DNA of 64,000 nucleotides from Elusimicrobia bacterium GWA2_61_42 (lineage in GTDB: Bacteria; Elusimicrobiota; Elusimicrobia; Elusimicrobiales; UBA9959): contig MGTU01000027.1 of NCBI GenBank assembly GCA_001799615.1, forward strand, positions 91,451 through 155,450, written 5' to 3'. The position numbers and the translations under genes are program-made. The notes below the pieces were generated by a model. It worked only from the letters and a program-made list of their open reading frames with translations. It ran no database searches and had not been told where the DNA came from. Shown piece after piece: positions 44,223-51,881 of the stretch (within the stretch, counting starts at the first letter, position 1; every line of letters begins with the position of its first letter).

Positions 44223-45068
44223 ATGAAGCTATGTGAATTCATCCGACCCGCCACCCTGGCGCAAGCGCGCGCCAGCCTGCGCAAACTGGGGCCCAAAGGC
44301 ATGCCCCTCGCCGGGGGGACCGCCCTGCATTTCATGCCCGGCAAAACCCCCGTCTCTGCCGTGGACCTTACCGGCCTGGCGCTTTCCTATATCCGCCAGA
44401 AAGGCAATTTCTTCGAGATAGGCGCGGCCACGCCGCTGTCCGACATTCAGCGCTACCGCAGCCCGCGCTGGGCCATGCACGAGATCTGCCGGCGCATCTC
44501 CACCCACCAGATCCGCAACGTGTCCACCATAGGCGGAAATATCTGCCGCGTTTTCCCCTGGGCCGACCTGCCCGTGGTGTTGCTCGCCATGAACGCCCGC
44601 ATGGTCATCTACTCCGGCAAGGCCAAGGAAATGGGCGCCGACGAATATTTCTCTTCCCAGCCCGCCCGCCTGTTCAGGAACGGCGACCTGCTCACCGCCG
44701 TGAAGATCCCGGTGCTCAAGGCGCAGCACGGCTTTGGTTCCGTGAAGGCCACCCGCAACGCGGCCGCTTTCTCCATGGTAACTATAGCCGCCCTGCTGGA
44801 GTTGAAGGACGGCCGTATAGCCGCGGCCCGTGTGGCCGCCGGCTCCGCCATACCTTTCCCGAAGCGCCTGCGCTCGGTGGAGGCCGCTCTCTTAGGGAAA
44901 GAGCCTTCCTCTGAAACCTTCCGCGCCGCCGCCGCGCTGGCCGGCACCGACGCCAAGTGGTGCAAGCAGGAAGGCATGAGCGCTGAATATGTCGCCGGTC
45001 TGGCCGAAGTTTCCATAGTAGACGCCCTGGAAAGGGCCGCTGAGTTCGCCCGCGGGAGGACCGCTTAA
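44223..45068 (+). CDS. Molybdenum hydroxylase FAD-binding subunit (set 2)
   Basis: A 281-residue medium subunit: MPLAGGTALHFMPG is the first FAD loop, QIRNVSTIGGNICRVFPWADLP the second, and the C-terminal flavoprotein domain starts near residue 170. It is the first gene of a compact FAD-FeS-Mo operon whose genes overlap (TAATG at 45066-45070). The 128-bp gap before it contains a terminator and an AT-rich patch with TATATT at 44176-44181, a possible -10. Sequence similarity to the set 1 FAD subunit is low by eye, so the two enzymes probably diverged long ago. Confidence 0.93.
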   Translation: MKLCEFIRPATLAQARASLRKLGPKGMPLAGGTALHFMPGKTPVSAVDLTGLALSYIRQKGNFFEIGAATPLSDIQRYRSPRWAMHEICRRISTHQIRNVSTIGGNICRVFPWADLPVVLLAMNARMVIYSGKAKEMGADEYFSSQPARLFRNGDLLTAVKIPVLKAQHGFGSVKATRNAAAFSMVTIAALLELKDGRIAAARVAAGSAIPFPKRLRSVEAALLGKEPSSETFRAAAALAGTDAKWCKQEGMSAEYVAGLAEVSIVDALERAAEFARGRTA

Positions 45069-45580
45069 TGAAGACCAATACTTGTTCGGTTTCATTCTCC
45101 ATTAACGGCGAGAAGAAAACCTTCGCCACCCGCCCCGACGAGAAGCTGCTGGACCTGCTGCGCCGCGAAGGCTACAAGGGCACCAAGTACGGCTGCGGCC
45201 AGGGCACCTGCGGCGCCTGCACCGTCATCATGGACGGACGCGCGGTGTACGCCTGCCTGCTCTACGCCATGCAGGCCGAAGGGCGAAAGGTGCGCACCAT
45301 AGAAAGCATGGGCACCTATGATAAGCCGGCCCCTATACAGCAGGAGCTGGTGGCCGCCGGCGCCGTGCAGTGCGGCTACTGCATCCCCGGCATCATCATG
45401 AGCGCCACCGCCCTGATGGAGACGGAAAAAGATATTTCCGACGAGGTAGCCAAGGAGTATATGGACGGCAACCTGTGCCGCTGCACCGGCTACGAAAAGA
45501 TCTGGGTGGCCCTGCGCCGCACGCTCGACCGCGCCGCCGCCGAGCCTAAAAAGAAAGCCTCCAAAGGGGGGAAGAAATGA
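45068..45580 (+). CDS. Molybdenum hydroxylase 2Fe-2S subunit (set 2)
   Basis: A 170-residue electron-transfer subunit with both cluster motifs: YGCGQGTCGACT with a following cysteine for the ferredoxin-type cluster, and QCGYCIPG with LCRCTGYEK for the helical domain. It lies between the FAD and Mo subunit genes and overlaps both (TAATG upstream, ATGA downstream). A short lysine-rich tail (about residues 158-170) is extra compared with set 1. Confidence 0.95.
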   Translation: MKTNTCSVSFSINGEKKTFATRPDEKLLDLLRREGYKGTKYGCGQGTCGACTVIMDGRAVYACLLYAMQAEGRKVRTIESMGTYDKPAPIQQELVAAGAVQCGYCIPGIIMSATALMETEKDISDEVAKEYMDGNLCRCTGYEKIWVALRRTLDRAAAEPKKKASKGGKK

Positions 45581-47916
45581 AAAGGCACGAACTCGCTAAG
45601 AATTTCAAGCAGGTCAACACTTCCGTCACCAAGATAGACGCCATGCAGCTGGCGCTGGGCAAGGATTCCTATGTGGCCGACTTCCTGCCCGCTGGCGCGC
45701 TGGTGATAAAGATGCTGTGGAGCCCGCACGCCCATGCCCGCATTAAAAAGCTGGACGTGAGCAAGGCCGAGAAGATGCCCGGCGTAAAATGCGTGCTCTG
45801 GCACGGCAATGTGCCGCGCATAGTGCATTGCACCGCCGGCCAGGGCTTTCCCGAGCCGTCGCCTTACGACACTTTCATGTTCGACAACAAAGTGCGCTTC
45901 GTGGGCGACCGCGTGGCCGCCGTGGCGGCCGAGACCGAAGAGCAGGCTTTAGCGGCCCTCGAGGCCATAAAAGTGGAGTATGAGCTGCTCAAGCCCGTGT
46001 TCACGCTGGCAGAGGCCATGGCGCCCGGCGCGCCCGTCATTCACGACGAGCCCGAGGCCCATGTACCGATCCCGATAACCTACGAGCCCAAGAAGAACCT
46101 GGTGGCCCATGTCGCCTGCGAGGCCGGCAGCTTCAAGAAAGGCATGGCCGAGGCGGATTTCACCTTCGACGAGACTTACGAAACCCCTTACGCCCAGCAT
46201 TGCCCCATAGAGCCCTATACCTCCATGGCGCAGATGACGCCCGCCGGGCGCATCCTCATCACCACCTCCACGCAGGTGCCTTTCCACTGCCGCCGCATAG
46301 TGGCACGCACGCTGGGCATCCCCGTGCAGAAGATCCGCGTGGTAAAGCCCCGCATCGGCGGCGGCTTCGGCTGCAAGCAGGAGATCCTGCTCGAGGACGT
46401 GACGGCCATGTTCGCCCTGCGCACCGGCCGCCCCTGCCTGTGGCGCTTCGACCGCGAGGAGACCTTCCGCACCGGCCGCACCCGCCACCCGTTCCATATT
46501 CGCCTGCGCACCGGCGTAAAGAAGGACGGCACCATCACCGCCATAGCCCTGGAGTGCATCAACAATACCGGCGCCTACGGCGGCCACGGCCTTACCGTGG
46601 TGTCGTGCTCCGGCGGCAAGACGCTGCCGCTGTACCACTGTGACAATATCCTCTTCGACGGCAAGTCGTACTATACCAACCTGCCCGTCGGCGGCGCTTA
46701 CCGCGGCTTCGGCGCCACGCAGGCCTTCTTCGCCATAGAGTCCCTGATGGACCACATGGCCGAAGCCATAGGCATGGACCCGCTGAAGTTCCGGCAGCTG
46801 AACCACATCCGCCCCGGCGAAGGTTCGCCTATCTTCCAGGCGCTGGGCGAGGGCCGCGAAGGCGTGCCCATGACCGTGGGCTCCAACGCGCTGGGCGAGT
46901 GCATAGTACAGGGCGCGGAGGCCGCCGGCTGGGAGAAGCGCCAGGACTGGCGCGGCAAGACCGGCCGTTACCGCCGCGGCATAGGCATGTGCTGCCTGAT
47001 GCAGGGCTCGTCCATACCGGACATTGATATGGGCGCGGCCACCATAAAGATAAACGAGGACGGCTCATTTAACCTCAATGTGGGCGCCACCGACCTGGGC
47101 ACCGGCTCGGACACCGTGCTGGCCCAGATAGCGGCCGAAGAGCTGGAGACCGCTACCGACAAGATGATAGTGTACTCGTCGGACACGGACATGACGCCTT
47201 TCGACGTGGGCGCCTACGCCTCGTCCACTACCTACCTCTCCGGCGAGGCGGTGCGCAAAGCCGCCGCCGAAGCCAAGCGGCAGATCCTCGCCACCGGCGC
47301 GGAGATGCTGGGCGTGCTGCCCGAAGAGGTGCACTGTGAGGACTCTCACGTACTGACCCGGGACGGCTCCAAGAAGGTCTCCTACTCGGACATAGCCAAC
47401 TACTCGCTGTACCAGAAGAACCAGTACCAGATCATCGGCACCGCCTCCCACATCACCAAGAAGTCTCCTCCGCCTTTCGCGGCGCATTTCGCGGAAGTCG
47501 AGGTGGACACGCTGACGGGCTTCGTGAAGGTGCTCAACTATGTCGCTACGATAGACTGCGGCACCGCCGTCAATCCGACCCTCTGCGAGGGCCAGACCGA
47601 GGGCGGCACCCTGAACGGCATCAGCTACGCGCTGACCGAGGAGTACCTCTTCGACGGGAAGGGCAAGATGCAGAACGCGTCGTTCGCGGACTACCACATC
47701 TACTCCATGCGCGACCGCCCGCCGGTAAAGGCCATCCTGGTGCCCTCCTACGAGGACACCGGCCCCTTCGGCGCCAAGAGCGTGTCCGAGATCTGCATCA
47801 ACGGCCCCGCGCCCGCCATCGGCAACGCCATCTACAACGCCACCGGCGCCCGCCTGAACGAATTCCCGTTCACGCCTGAAAAAGTGCTGAAGGCCATAAA
47901 ATCCGTAAAAAGGTAG
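45577..47916 (+). CDS. Molybdenum hydroxylase catalytic subunit (set 2)
   Basis: A 779-residue molybdopterin-binding subunit. Motifs: ALGKDSYVADFLPAG, RIGGGFGCKQEIL for the cofactor, GGAYRGFGATQAFFAIES, GATDLGTGSDTVLAQI, and AKSVSEICINGPAPAIGNA with the catalytic glutamate at E738. GATQAFFAIES and the surrounding segment are like those of purine hydroxylases found in anaerobes. The last 83 codons are the source or sister of a 249-bp copy at 49116-49364, and its last bases recur at 50670-50690. This gene therefore marks the left border of the cassette array downstream. The preferred substrate cannot be deduced. Confidence 0.94.
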   Translation: MKRHELAKNFKQVNTSVTKIDAMQLALGKDSYVADFLPAGALVIKMLWSPHAHARIKKLDVSKAEKMPGVKCVLWHGNVPRIVHCTAGQGFPEPSPYDTFMFDNKVRFVGDRVAAVAAETEEQALAALEAIKVEYELLKPVFTLAEAMAPGAPVIHDEPEAHVPIPITYEPKKNLVAHVACEAGSFKKGMAEADFTFDETYETPYAQHCPIEPYTSMAQMTPAGRILITTSTQVPFHCRRIVARTLGIPVQKIRVVKPRIGGGFGCKQEILLEDVTAMFALRTGRPCLWRFDREETFRTGRTRHPFHIRLRTGVKKDGTITAIALECINNTGAYGGHGLTVVSCSGGKTLPLYHCDNILFDGKSYYTNLPVGGAYRGFGATQAFFAIESLMDHMAEAIGMDPLKFRQLNHIRPGEGSPIFQALGEGREGVPMTVGSNALGECIVQGAEAAGWEKRQDWRGKTGRYRRGIGMCCLMQGSSIPDIDMGAATIKINEDGSFNLNVGATDLGTGSDTVLAQIAAEELETATDKMIVYSSDTDMTPFDVGAYASSTTYLSGEAVRKAAAEAKRQILATGAEMLGVLPEEVHCEDSHVLTRDGSKKVSYSDIANYSLYQKNQYQIIGTASHITKKSPPPFAAHFAEVEVDTLTGFVKVLNYVATIDCGTAVNPTLCEGQTEGGTLNGISYALTEEYLFDGKGKMQNASFADYHIYSMRDRPPVKAILVPSYEDTGPFGAKSVSEICINGPAPAIGNAIYNATGARLNEFPFTPEKVLKAIKSVKR

Positions 47917-47936
47917 CAGCTGCCTTTTAAAAAGAC

Positions 47937-47965
47937 CCGTCGCGGTCCCCTCAGGGCCGCGGCGG
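47937..47965 (+). terminator. Terminator after Mo-hydroxylase set 2
   Basis: Twelve base pairs (47937-47948 with 47954-47965, two of them G-U) and a five-base loop, followed by TTTCTTTAT. A related hairpin recurs after the truncated gene copy at 49384-49416. Confidence 0.8.
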
Positions 47966-48153
47966 TTTCTTTATCGCCGTGTATAAGCTCTCCACGCGTT
48001 TTTTTGTTATTATAGCGGATAGGGGGCGCGCTTTTCGTGAAAAATGCGCCGCGGCAGGAAGAAAAAAACAAGGGCAAGGCGGGGCTGACGATAACGGGCC
48101 TTATGTTTCCTGCAGGGCTCAAGTCTTGAATCTTGATGGTTATGGGGGGCAGG

Positions 48154-49017
48154 ATGCGAAAAACAAGAATAATTGATGTAACGAATGTGAAAAAATACTT
48201 TTTTGGGGTACTCGTTTGTTTTTTTAGCATGGTTTGTAGTTTTGCGTCTGATGATGCCCCAAATGTCTCAACTGGTGCGTATGCGAAAAGCCACCACATC
48301 GAAATAGAGAAAAACAAGGACGGTGTTCCAATAAAGGTCAAATTCGTTTCACCGGATGGGAAAAGAATAAAAAGCCTTTTATTTAATGATGTTATTATTG
48401 CGGGTTCTGGAAAAAGCCTTATTTACCAGGCCAGTTATAGTACGCATAGGGACATGGGATATGATGAATATGAGCGTGAGTTATTCAATGCTGAAGCGAA
48501 AATACAATGGCGTAAACGGTGGAAGAGTTTTCCGGGCTATGAATCTGGGTATGATGAAGAACAGGGGATGATTTCCGGGTGGTTTGAGGGGATATCATAT
48601 AATGGCGAAAGAAGTTATGTGACGTATCTTAGTAGTGCTGGCATTTATAATCTGGTTGTTATAAGCGAAACTGGCAAGGAATTAGCGAGAGCGGAATCCA
48701 CAGAACTGCTTTATGATATTGCAATATCGCCTGATGGCCGTATAGTCGCATCAAAATTACCATTAGGATCCGGTAATCACGAATATCAACGCATATTATT
48801 TCTTGATGTTGATAGCGGAAAAACAAAAGTGGTTAAGGTGGAGGGCGAAAATTGGGAAGGGGAATTTAATGTTTCTAGTAGAGATCCGTTACTTTTCGGG
48901 AAAATATTGTTAAGTTATCAAGAAAAGGTGAAACCAAATAGTTATAAAAGATTCTACGTAAAATTTGATGACCTTCCTGAAGATATCCGAGCATTGGTTC
49001 AGAATAAGGGCAAGTAA
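48154..49017 (+). CDS. Secreted protein of unknown function, AT-rich (cassette gene A)
   Basis: A 287-residue protein with an N-terminal signal: a short basic region, then YFFGVLVCFFSMVCSFA, cleaved near ASD. The mature part is rich in strands and contains EIEKNKDGVPIKVKFVSPDG, DIAISPDGRIVASK and ILFLDVDSGKTKVV, which recall propeller blades but are too few to assign a fold. I do not recognise a family. The base composition is visibly AT-rich against the GC-rich neighbours, indicating recent arrival. An ATG at 48133 would add seven residues; 48154 has a GGGGGGCAGG just upstream. The 238 bp before it hold only the set 2 terminator and a mixed-composition stretch. Confidence 0.7.
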   Translation: MRKTRIIDVTNVKKYFFGVLVCFFSMVCSFASDDAPNVSTGAYAKSHHIEIEKNKDGVPIKVKFVSPDGKRIKSLLFNDVIIAGSGKSLIYQASYSTHRDMGYDEYERELFNAEAKIQWRKRWKSFPGYESGYDEEQGMISGWFEGISYNGERSYVTYLSSAGIYNLVVISETGKELARAESTELLYDIAISPDGRIVASKLPLGSGNHEYQRILFLDVDSGKTKVVKVEGENWEGEFNVSSRDPLLFGKILLSYQEKVKPNSYKRFYVKFDDLPEDIRALVQNKGK

Positions 49018-49045
49018 AATAAATCCGGGGGAATGGGGTCAGGTC

Positions 49046-49099
49046 TTTACTTTTGACCTTATTGCGGAGCCGCCGGGGAAGCCCGGCGGTTCTGTTAAT
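49046..49099 (+). repeat. Cassette repeat, copy 1 (hairpin, possible terminator)
   Basis: A 54-bp element beginning 28 nt after gene A. It holds an 8-bp hairpin (49070-49077 with 49082-49089, loop GAAG) followed by TTCTGTTAAT. A near-identical copy lies at 50615-50669 after gene B. It is preceded by GGGGTCAGGTC and contains TTTTGACC, a complementary pair typical of short mobilised palindromes. Confidence 0.85.
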
Positions 49100-49115
49100 C
49101 AGCGTCCCCTACGCC

Positions 49116-49364
49116 ATGCAGAACGCGTCGTTCGCGGACTACCACATCTACTCCATGCGCGACCGCCCGACCATAAAGGCCATCCTGGTGCCCTCCTACG
49201 AGGACACCGGCCCCTTCGGCGCCAAGAGCGTGTCCGAGATCTGCATCAACGGCCCCGCGCCCGCCATCGGCAACGCCATCTACAACGCTACCGGCGCCCG
49301 CCTGAACGAATTCCCGTTCACGCCTGAAAAGGTGCTGGCCGCCATAAAAGCCGTAAAAAAGTAG
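49116..49364 (+). pseudogene. Duplicated 3' end of the set 2 Mo-hydroxylase catalytic gene
   Basis: The 249 bases match 47668-47916 with about ten differences by my count. The reading frame is kept to a stop codon and codes for the last 82 residues of the catalytic subunit, including VSEICINGPAPA. Most changes are conservative (for example PV to TI, and the final KSVKR to KAVKK), which suggests that it came from a functional sister gene rather than decaying in place. It starts abruptly after the cassette repeat and has no upstream part of the gene. A short frame opens at 49053, but no ribosome site supports expression. Confidence 0.92.
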
Positions 49365-49383
49365 CCCGGCCCGCCCCAAAAAG

Positions 49384-49416
49384 AACCGCCGCGTCCCCCT
49401 ATGGACCGCGGCGGTT
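49384..49416 (+). terminator. Terminator copy after the duplicated gene end
   Basis: Ten-bp stem (49384-49393 with 49407-49416), extended by TCC/GGA across a bulge, then TTCTTTG. It corresponds in position and sequence type to the terminator at 47937-47965, so the duplication includes the gene's terminator. Confidence 0.82.
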
Positions 49417-49503
49417 TCTTTGTCGTAACCTAATCTCATGCCATTTAGTACAATGTTTTTAACAGTTGGGGGAATCGTAATTTCCATAATTTAGGAGTAT
49501 GTA

Positions 49504-50583
49504 ATGACACTATTATTCCTTTGTTTGCTTTTTGTCCCAAGTATTGCGATTTGTGAAATAACTTATAAAACTATCCCGGACGAGGGGGAAAGTGAAAGAG
49601 TTATAAAGGAGTTCTATAATTCTGGTAAGAAAATAGCAACAGAAGAGTATGTTGGGGAAACTTTGATTGCTAGAACCGGAGGTATTCCAGACGGGGAAGC
49701 AATAGAATATTGTGCGGATGAGGATATATCAAACGCAACAGAAGTCGAATCTCTGGCGGCGCGTAAGCAGTGCGCGGTGCTCCACTATGAAAACAACATG
49801 AGAAATGGAAGAAGAATAGCGTATTCAGAGGATGGGACATTGCGAGCTATAACGAACTGGAAAGATGATAAATTAAATGGCGGGGCAACGTATTATTTTG
49901 ATCCAGAGAATGCCAGCAGGGCAGATGTTGTGCTGACAAAGAACTATTCAATGGGGGAAGTAATCGGCAATGTGAAACTTGTGTCAAAATCAGGTGACGC
50001 TTTACGTGATGATAAATATGAAAACGGTGGACTTGTTTTAAGAAGAGAATTTTATCCAGGCGGAGAGGTGTACAAGGAAACAGTATATGATGGCGCTCCG
50101 GAATTGCCACTGAAGGTCCGAAGATATTATAAAAATGGCAACTTAATGTGGGAGCAAGTCTTTTTGCAGTATTATCCCCAATCAAATAGGGTAAAAACGG
50201 CTGCATCTGAAGTGGTGCAAACAGAAGATGGGAAAGATGGCGTTGCACGAGTAGTTGACGATACTGGAGAGTTGATAATGGAGGTCGCTTTGAAAAGAGG
50301 TAAGCGAAATGGGCTAACCAGACACTGGGCGTCAAATCAACTCCGTAAAGAGGAACACTATACTAATGACGAGTTGGATGGCATTGCAAAGTCCTTTTAC
50401 TCCGCCGGCCGCCCCTATGGGCCTGTATCGTATGAGTGCAGTTATAAGGCTGGAGAGCTTACTGGTGGCGCAACATATTACCATTACAATGGTAAAATTC
50501 GGCAACAAGAAAATTATATAAATGGTCAGTTGGTCGGACGACCCATCAAATATTCCGAAAGCGGTGAGATAATGTCTAAATAG
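49504..50583 (+). CDS. Secreted MORN-variant repeat protein, YwqK-like (cassette gene B)
   Basis: A 359-residue protein with a signal peptide (LLFLCLLFVPSIAICE) and repeated MORN-2-type units: phrases such as FYNSGKKIATEEY, YSEDGTLRAITNW, YKNGNLMWEQVF, HWASNQLRKEEHY and YHYNGKIRQQENY recur about every 22-45 residues. Such YwqK-like proteins are often encoded near polymorphic toxins and annotated as antitoxins, though direct evidence is scarce. The gene is clearly AT-rich relative to its surroundings, like gene A. TAGGAG precedes the ATG. It is followed by the second copy of the cassette repeat. No toxin gene is visible beside it. Confidence 0.8.
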   Translation: MTLLFLCLLFVPSIAICEITYKTIPDEGESERVIKEFYNSGKKIATEEYVGETLIARTGGIPDGEAIEYCADEDISNATEVESLAARKQCAVLHYENNMRNGRRIAYSEDGTLRAITNWKDDKLNGGATYYFDPENASRADVVLTKNYSMGEVIGNVKLVSKSGDALRDDKYENGGLVLRREFYPGGEVYKETVYDGAPELPLKVRRYYKNGNLMWEQVFLQYYPQSNRVKTAASEVVQTEDGKDGVARVVDDTGELIMEVALKRGKRNGLTRHWASNQLRKEEHYTNDELDGIAKSFYSAGRPYGPVSYECSYKAGELTGGATYYHYNGKIRQQENYINGQLVGRPIKYSESGEIMSK

Positions 50584-50614
50584 ATCAGCTAGGTAAAGAT
50601 AGGGGGGGCGGGCT

Positions 50615-50669
50615 TTTACTTTTGACCTTTAGCGCGGAGCCGCTGGGGAAGCCCGGCGGTTCTGTTAAT
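50615..50669 (+). repeat. Cassette repeat, copy 2
   Basis: A 55-bp near-identical copy of 49046-49099, starting 32 nt after gene B. The hairpin stem has one change (CCGCTGGG) that still pairs as G-U, and the same TTCTGTTAAT tail follows. Confidence 0.87.
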
Positions 50670-50690
50670 AAAAGGTAGCAACTGCCTTTT
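50670..50690 (+). repeat. 21-bp remnant of the Mo-hydroxylase gene end
   Basis: Directly after repeat copy 2, these 21 bases match 47908-47928 at 20 positions: the last codons, stop codon and first untranslated bases of the set 2 catalytic gene. It is the third copy of that gene end. It also forms an AAAAGG/CCTTTT hairpin. Confidence 0.8.
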
Positions 50691-50700
50691 CGGAGGGGCG

Positions 50701-50946
50701 TTAGCCGCCGGAGAAGGGGGAGAGGAGGGTGACCAGGTCGCCGTCCTTGATGGGTTCGTCCCATTCGACGTATTTGCCGTTGATGACGGCCTTCGAGATG
50801 TTCGTGGTCAGCGGTATGACTTTACTGGCCTCGATCTCGCGCAACAACTGCCGGGCCGTGGCGGCCTCGGTCTCATAGTCGTCGGTCTGCACCCCGCGGC
50901 GCTCGCCTACCAGGGCGAAATACTTCACTTTTATCTTTTTCTTCAC
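50701..50946 (-). CDS. moaD: MoaD/ThiS-family sulfur carrier protein
   Basis: An 81-residue protein with the MoaD opening VKYFALVGERRG and the C-terminal SPFSGG, whose last glycine is adenylated and then thiocarboxylated to donate sulfur in molybdopterin synthesis. The start is a GTG at 50944-50946 that overlaps the TGA of the upstream activating enzyme. A longer frame from 51255 is an artefact through that gene. The pairing with MoeB and closeness to two Mo-hydroxylases favour MoaD over ThiS. No MoaE is in the window. Confidence 0.82.
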   Translation of the reverse strand: MKKKIKVKYFALVGERRGVQTDDYETEAATARQLLREIEASKVIPLTTNISKAVINGKYVEWDEPIKDGDLVTLLSPFSGG

Positions 50947-51719
50947 TTGGCGTCTCCGCAGCAGGGGCAGGCCGGGTCGCGCGGGACCTCGGCGGTGGTA
51001 ACCGTGCCGTTCCAGATGTCGAGGGTGTGCATGCGGCCCCAGTCCGCACCGCCGCAGGCCAGCGCCTTGAGCGCCTGCGTGGTCTGCAGCGCCGCCACCC
51101 AGACGGCTGCGGTGGAGAGGACGCCGAACGCGTCGGGCGGGGGCAGGCGGCTTTCGGGGGGAGGCAGGGCGAAGAGGCAGCGCAGGCAGGGGCCGCGCCC
51201 GGGGAGGATGGCCATGGCCATGCCGTCGGTGCCCAGCACTCCGCCGTAGATCCACGGCTTGCCGGCCTTTACGGCCGCCTCGTTGATGAGAAAACGGGTC
51301 TCGAAATTATCGGTGGCGTCCAGGATCAGGTCCGCCTTGTCCACCAGCGGGTCAATGTTGGCGGCAGAGATATCCGCTACTACGGGCTCGATCGCGATGC
51401 CGGAATTGATGGTGCGCAGGCGGCGCACCGCGGCCTCCGCTTTGGGCGCGCGCTCCAGCAGGTCAATTTCGTCGTAGAGCAGCTGGGTGGCCATGTTGGG
51501 GGCCTGTACCGTGTCGCGGTCGGCCAGCGTGAGTCTGCCCACTCCCGCGCGGGCCAGGAAAGCGGCCTGCGCGCAGCCCAGGGAGCCGCAGCCTATTATC
51601 AGCACGGAGCTTTTCTCTATCTTCTCCTGGCCGGCCTGGCCTATAAAGGAGAGCCTGGCGTGCCGCGCGTAGCGCGCGCCGGCCGCGGCGTTTTCAGGGG
51701 TGGGAATATCGGTTGTCAT
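50943..51719 (-). CDS. moeB: MoeB/ThiF-family adenylyltransferase
   Basis: A 258-residue E1-like enzyme that would adenylate the C-terminal glycine of the MoaD-like protein encoded next. Features: VLIIGCGSLGCAQAAFLARAG (nucleotide loop), the aspartate in LADRDTV, DATDNFETRFLINEA, and two zinc-binding pairs, CLRC and CPCC, the last near the C-terminus. No rhodanese domain is attached. The 162-bp gap upstream is shared with the divergent glutamine synthetase promoter. ThiF or HesA cannot be excluded, but the neighbourhood points to molybdopterin. Confidence 0.85.
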   Translation of the reverse strand: MTTDIPTPENAAAGARYARHARLSFIGQAGQEKIEKSSVLIIGCGSLGCAQAAFLARAGVGRLTLADRDTVQAPNMATQLLYDEIDLLERAPKAEAAVRRLRTINSGIAIEPVVADISAANIDPLVDKADLILDATDNFETRFLINEAAVKAGKPWIYGGVLGTDGMAMAILPGRGPCLRCLFALPPPESRLPPPDAFGVLSTAAVWVAALQTTQALKALACGGADWGRMHTLDIWNGTVTTAEVPRDPACPCCGDAK

Positions 51720-51810
51720 AGGCAGATCTATACGGGAACTATACTATTTTTGCCGAATACACTTCTATTTGGGAGGGGGCGGGCGGGTAATAGGGTGCTT
51801 TTTTAGGGTA

Positions 51811-51839
51811 TTGACATTTATTATAAATTCACGTATATT
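51811..51839 (+). promoter_or_regulatory. Sigma70-type promoter for glutamine synthetase
   Basis: TTGACA at 51811-51816 and TATATT at 51834-51839 with exactly 17 bp between them: the best consensus promoter in the window. The start codon is at 51882, leaving an untranslated leader of about 35 nt. Confidence 0.78.
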
Positions 51840-51881
51840 TAACATAGTGGCAGGTGAAACTAGCATAAAAGAGGCTATAGA

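Noticed and set aside
45577-47916. Selenium-dependent molybdenum hydroxylase
   Set aside because: SsnA is a hint, but the dedicated YqeB/YqeC factors and any selenium gene are missing from the window, so selenium dependence is not supported.
49053-49364. 103-residue frame as an independent small protein
   Set aside because: All but the first 21 residues are the copied end of the Mo-hydroxylase catalytic subunit, which cannot fold or bind cofactor alone; no ribosome site precedes it.
47937-50690. Integrative element inserted at a gene 3' end by a site-specific recombinase
   Set aside because: The architecture fits, but there is no integrase, excisionase or mobilisation gene in the roughly 2.7 kb, so I report it only as a cassette array of unknown mechanism.
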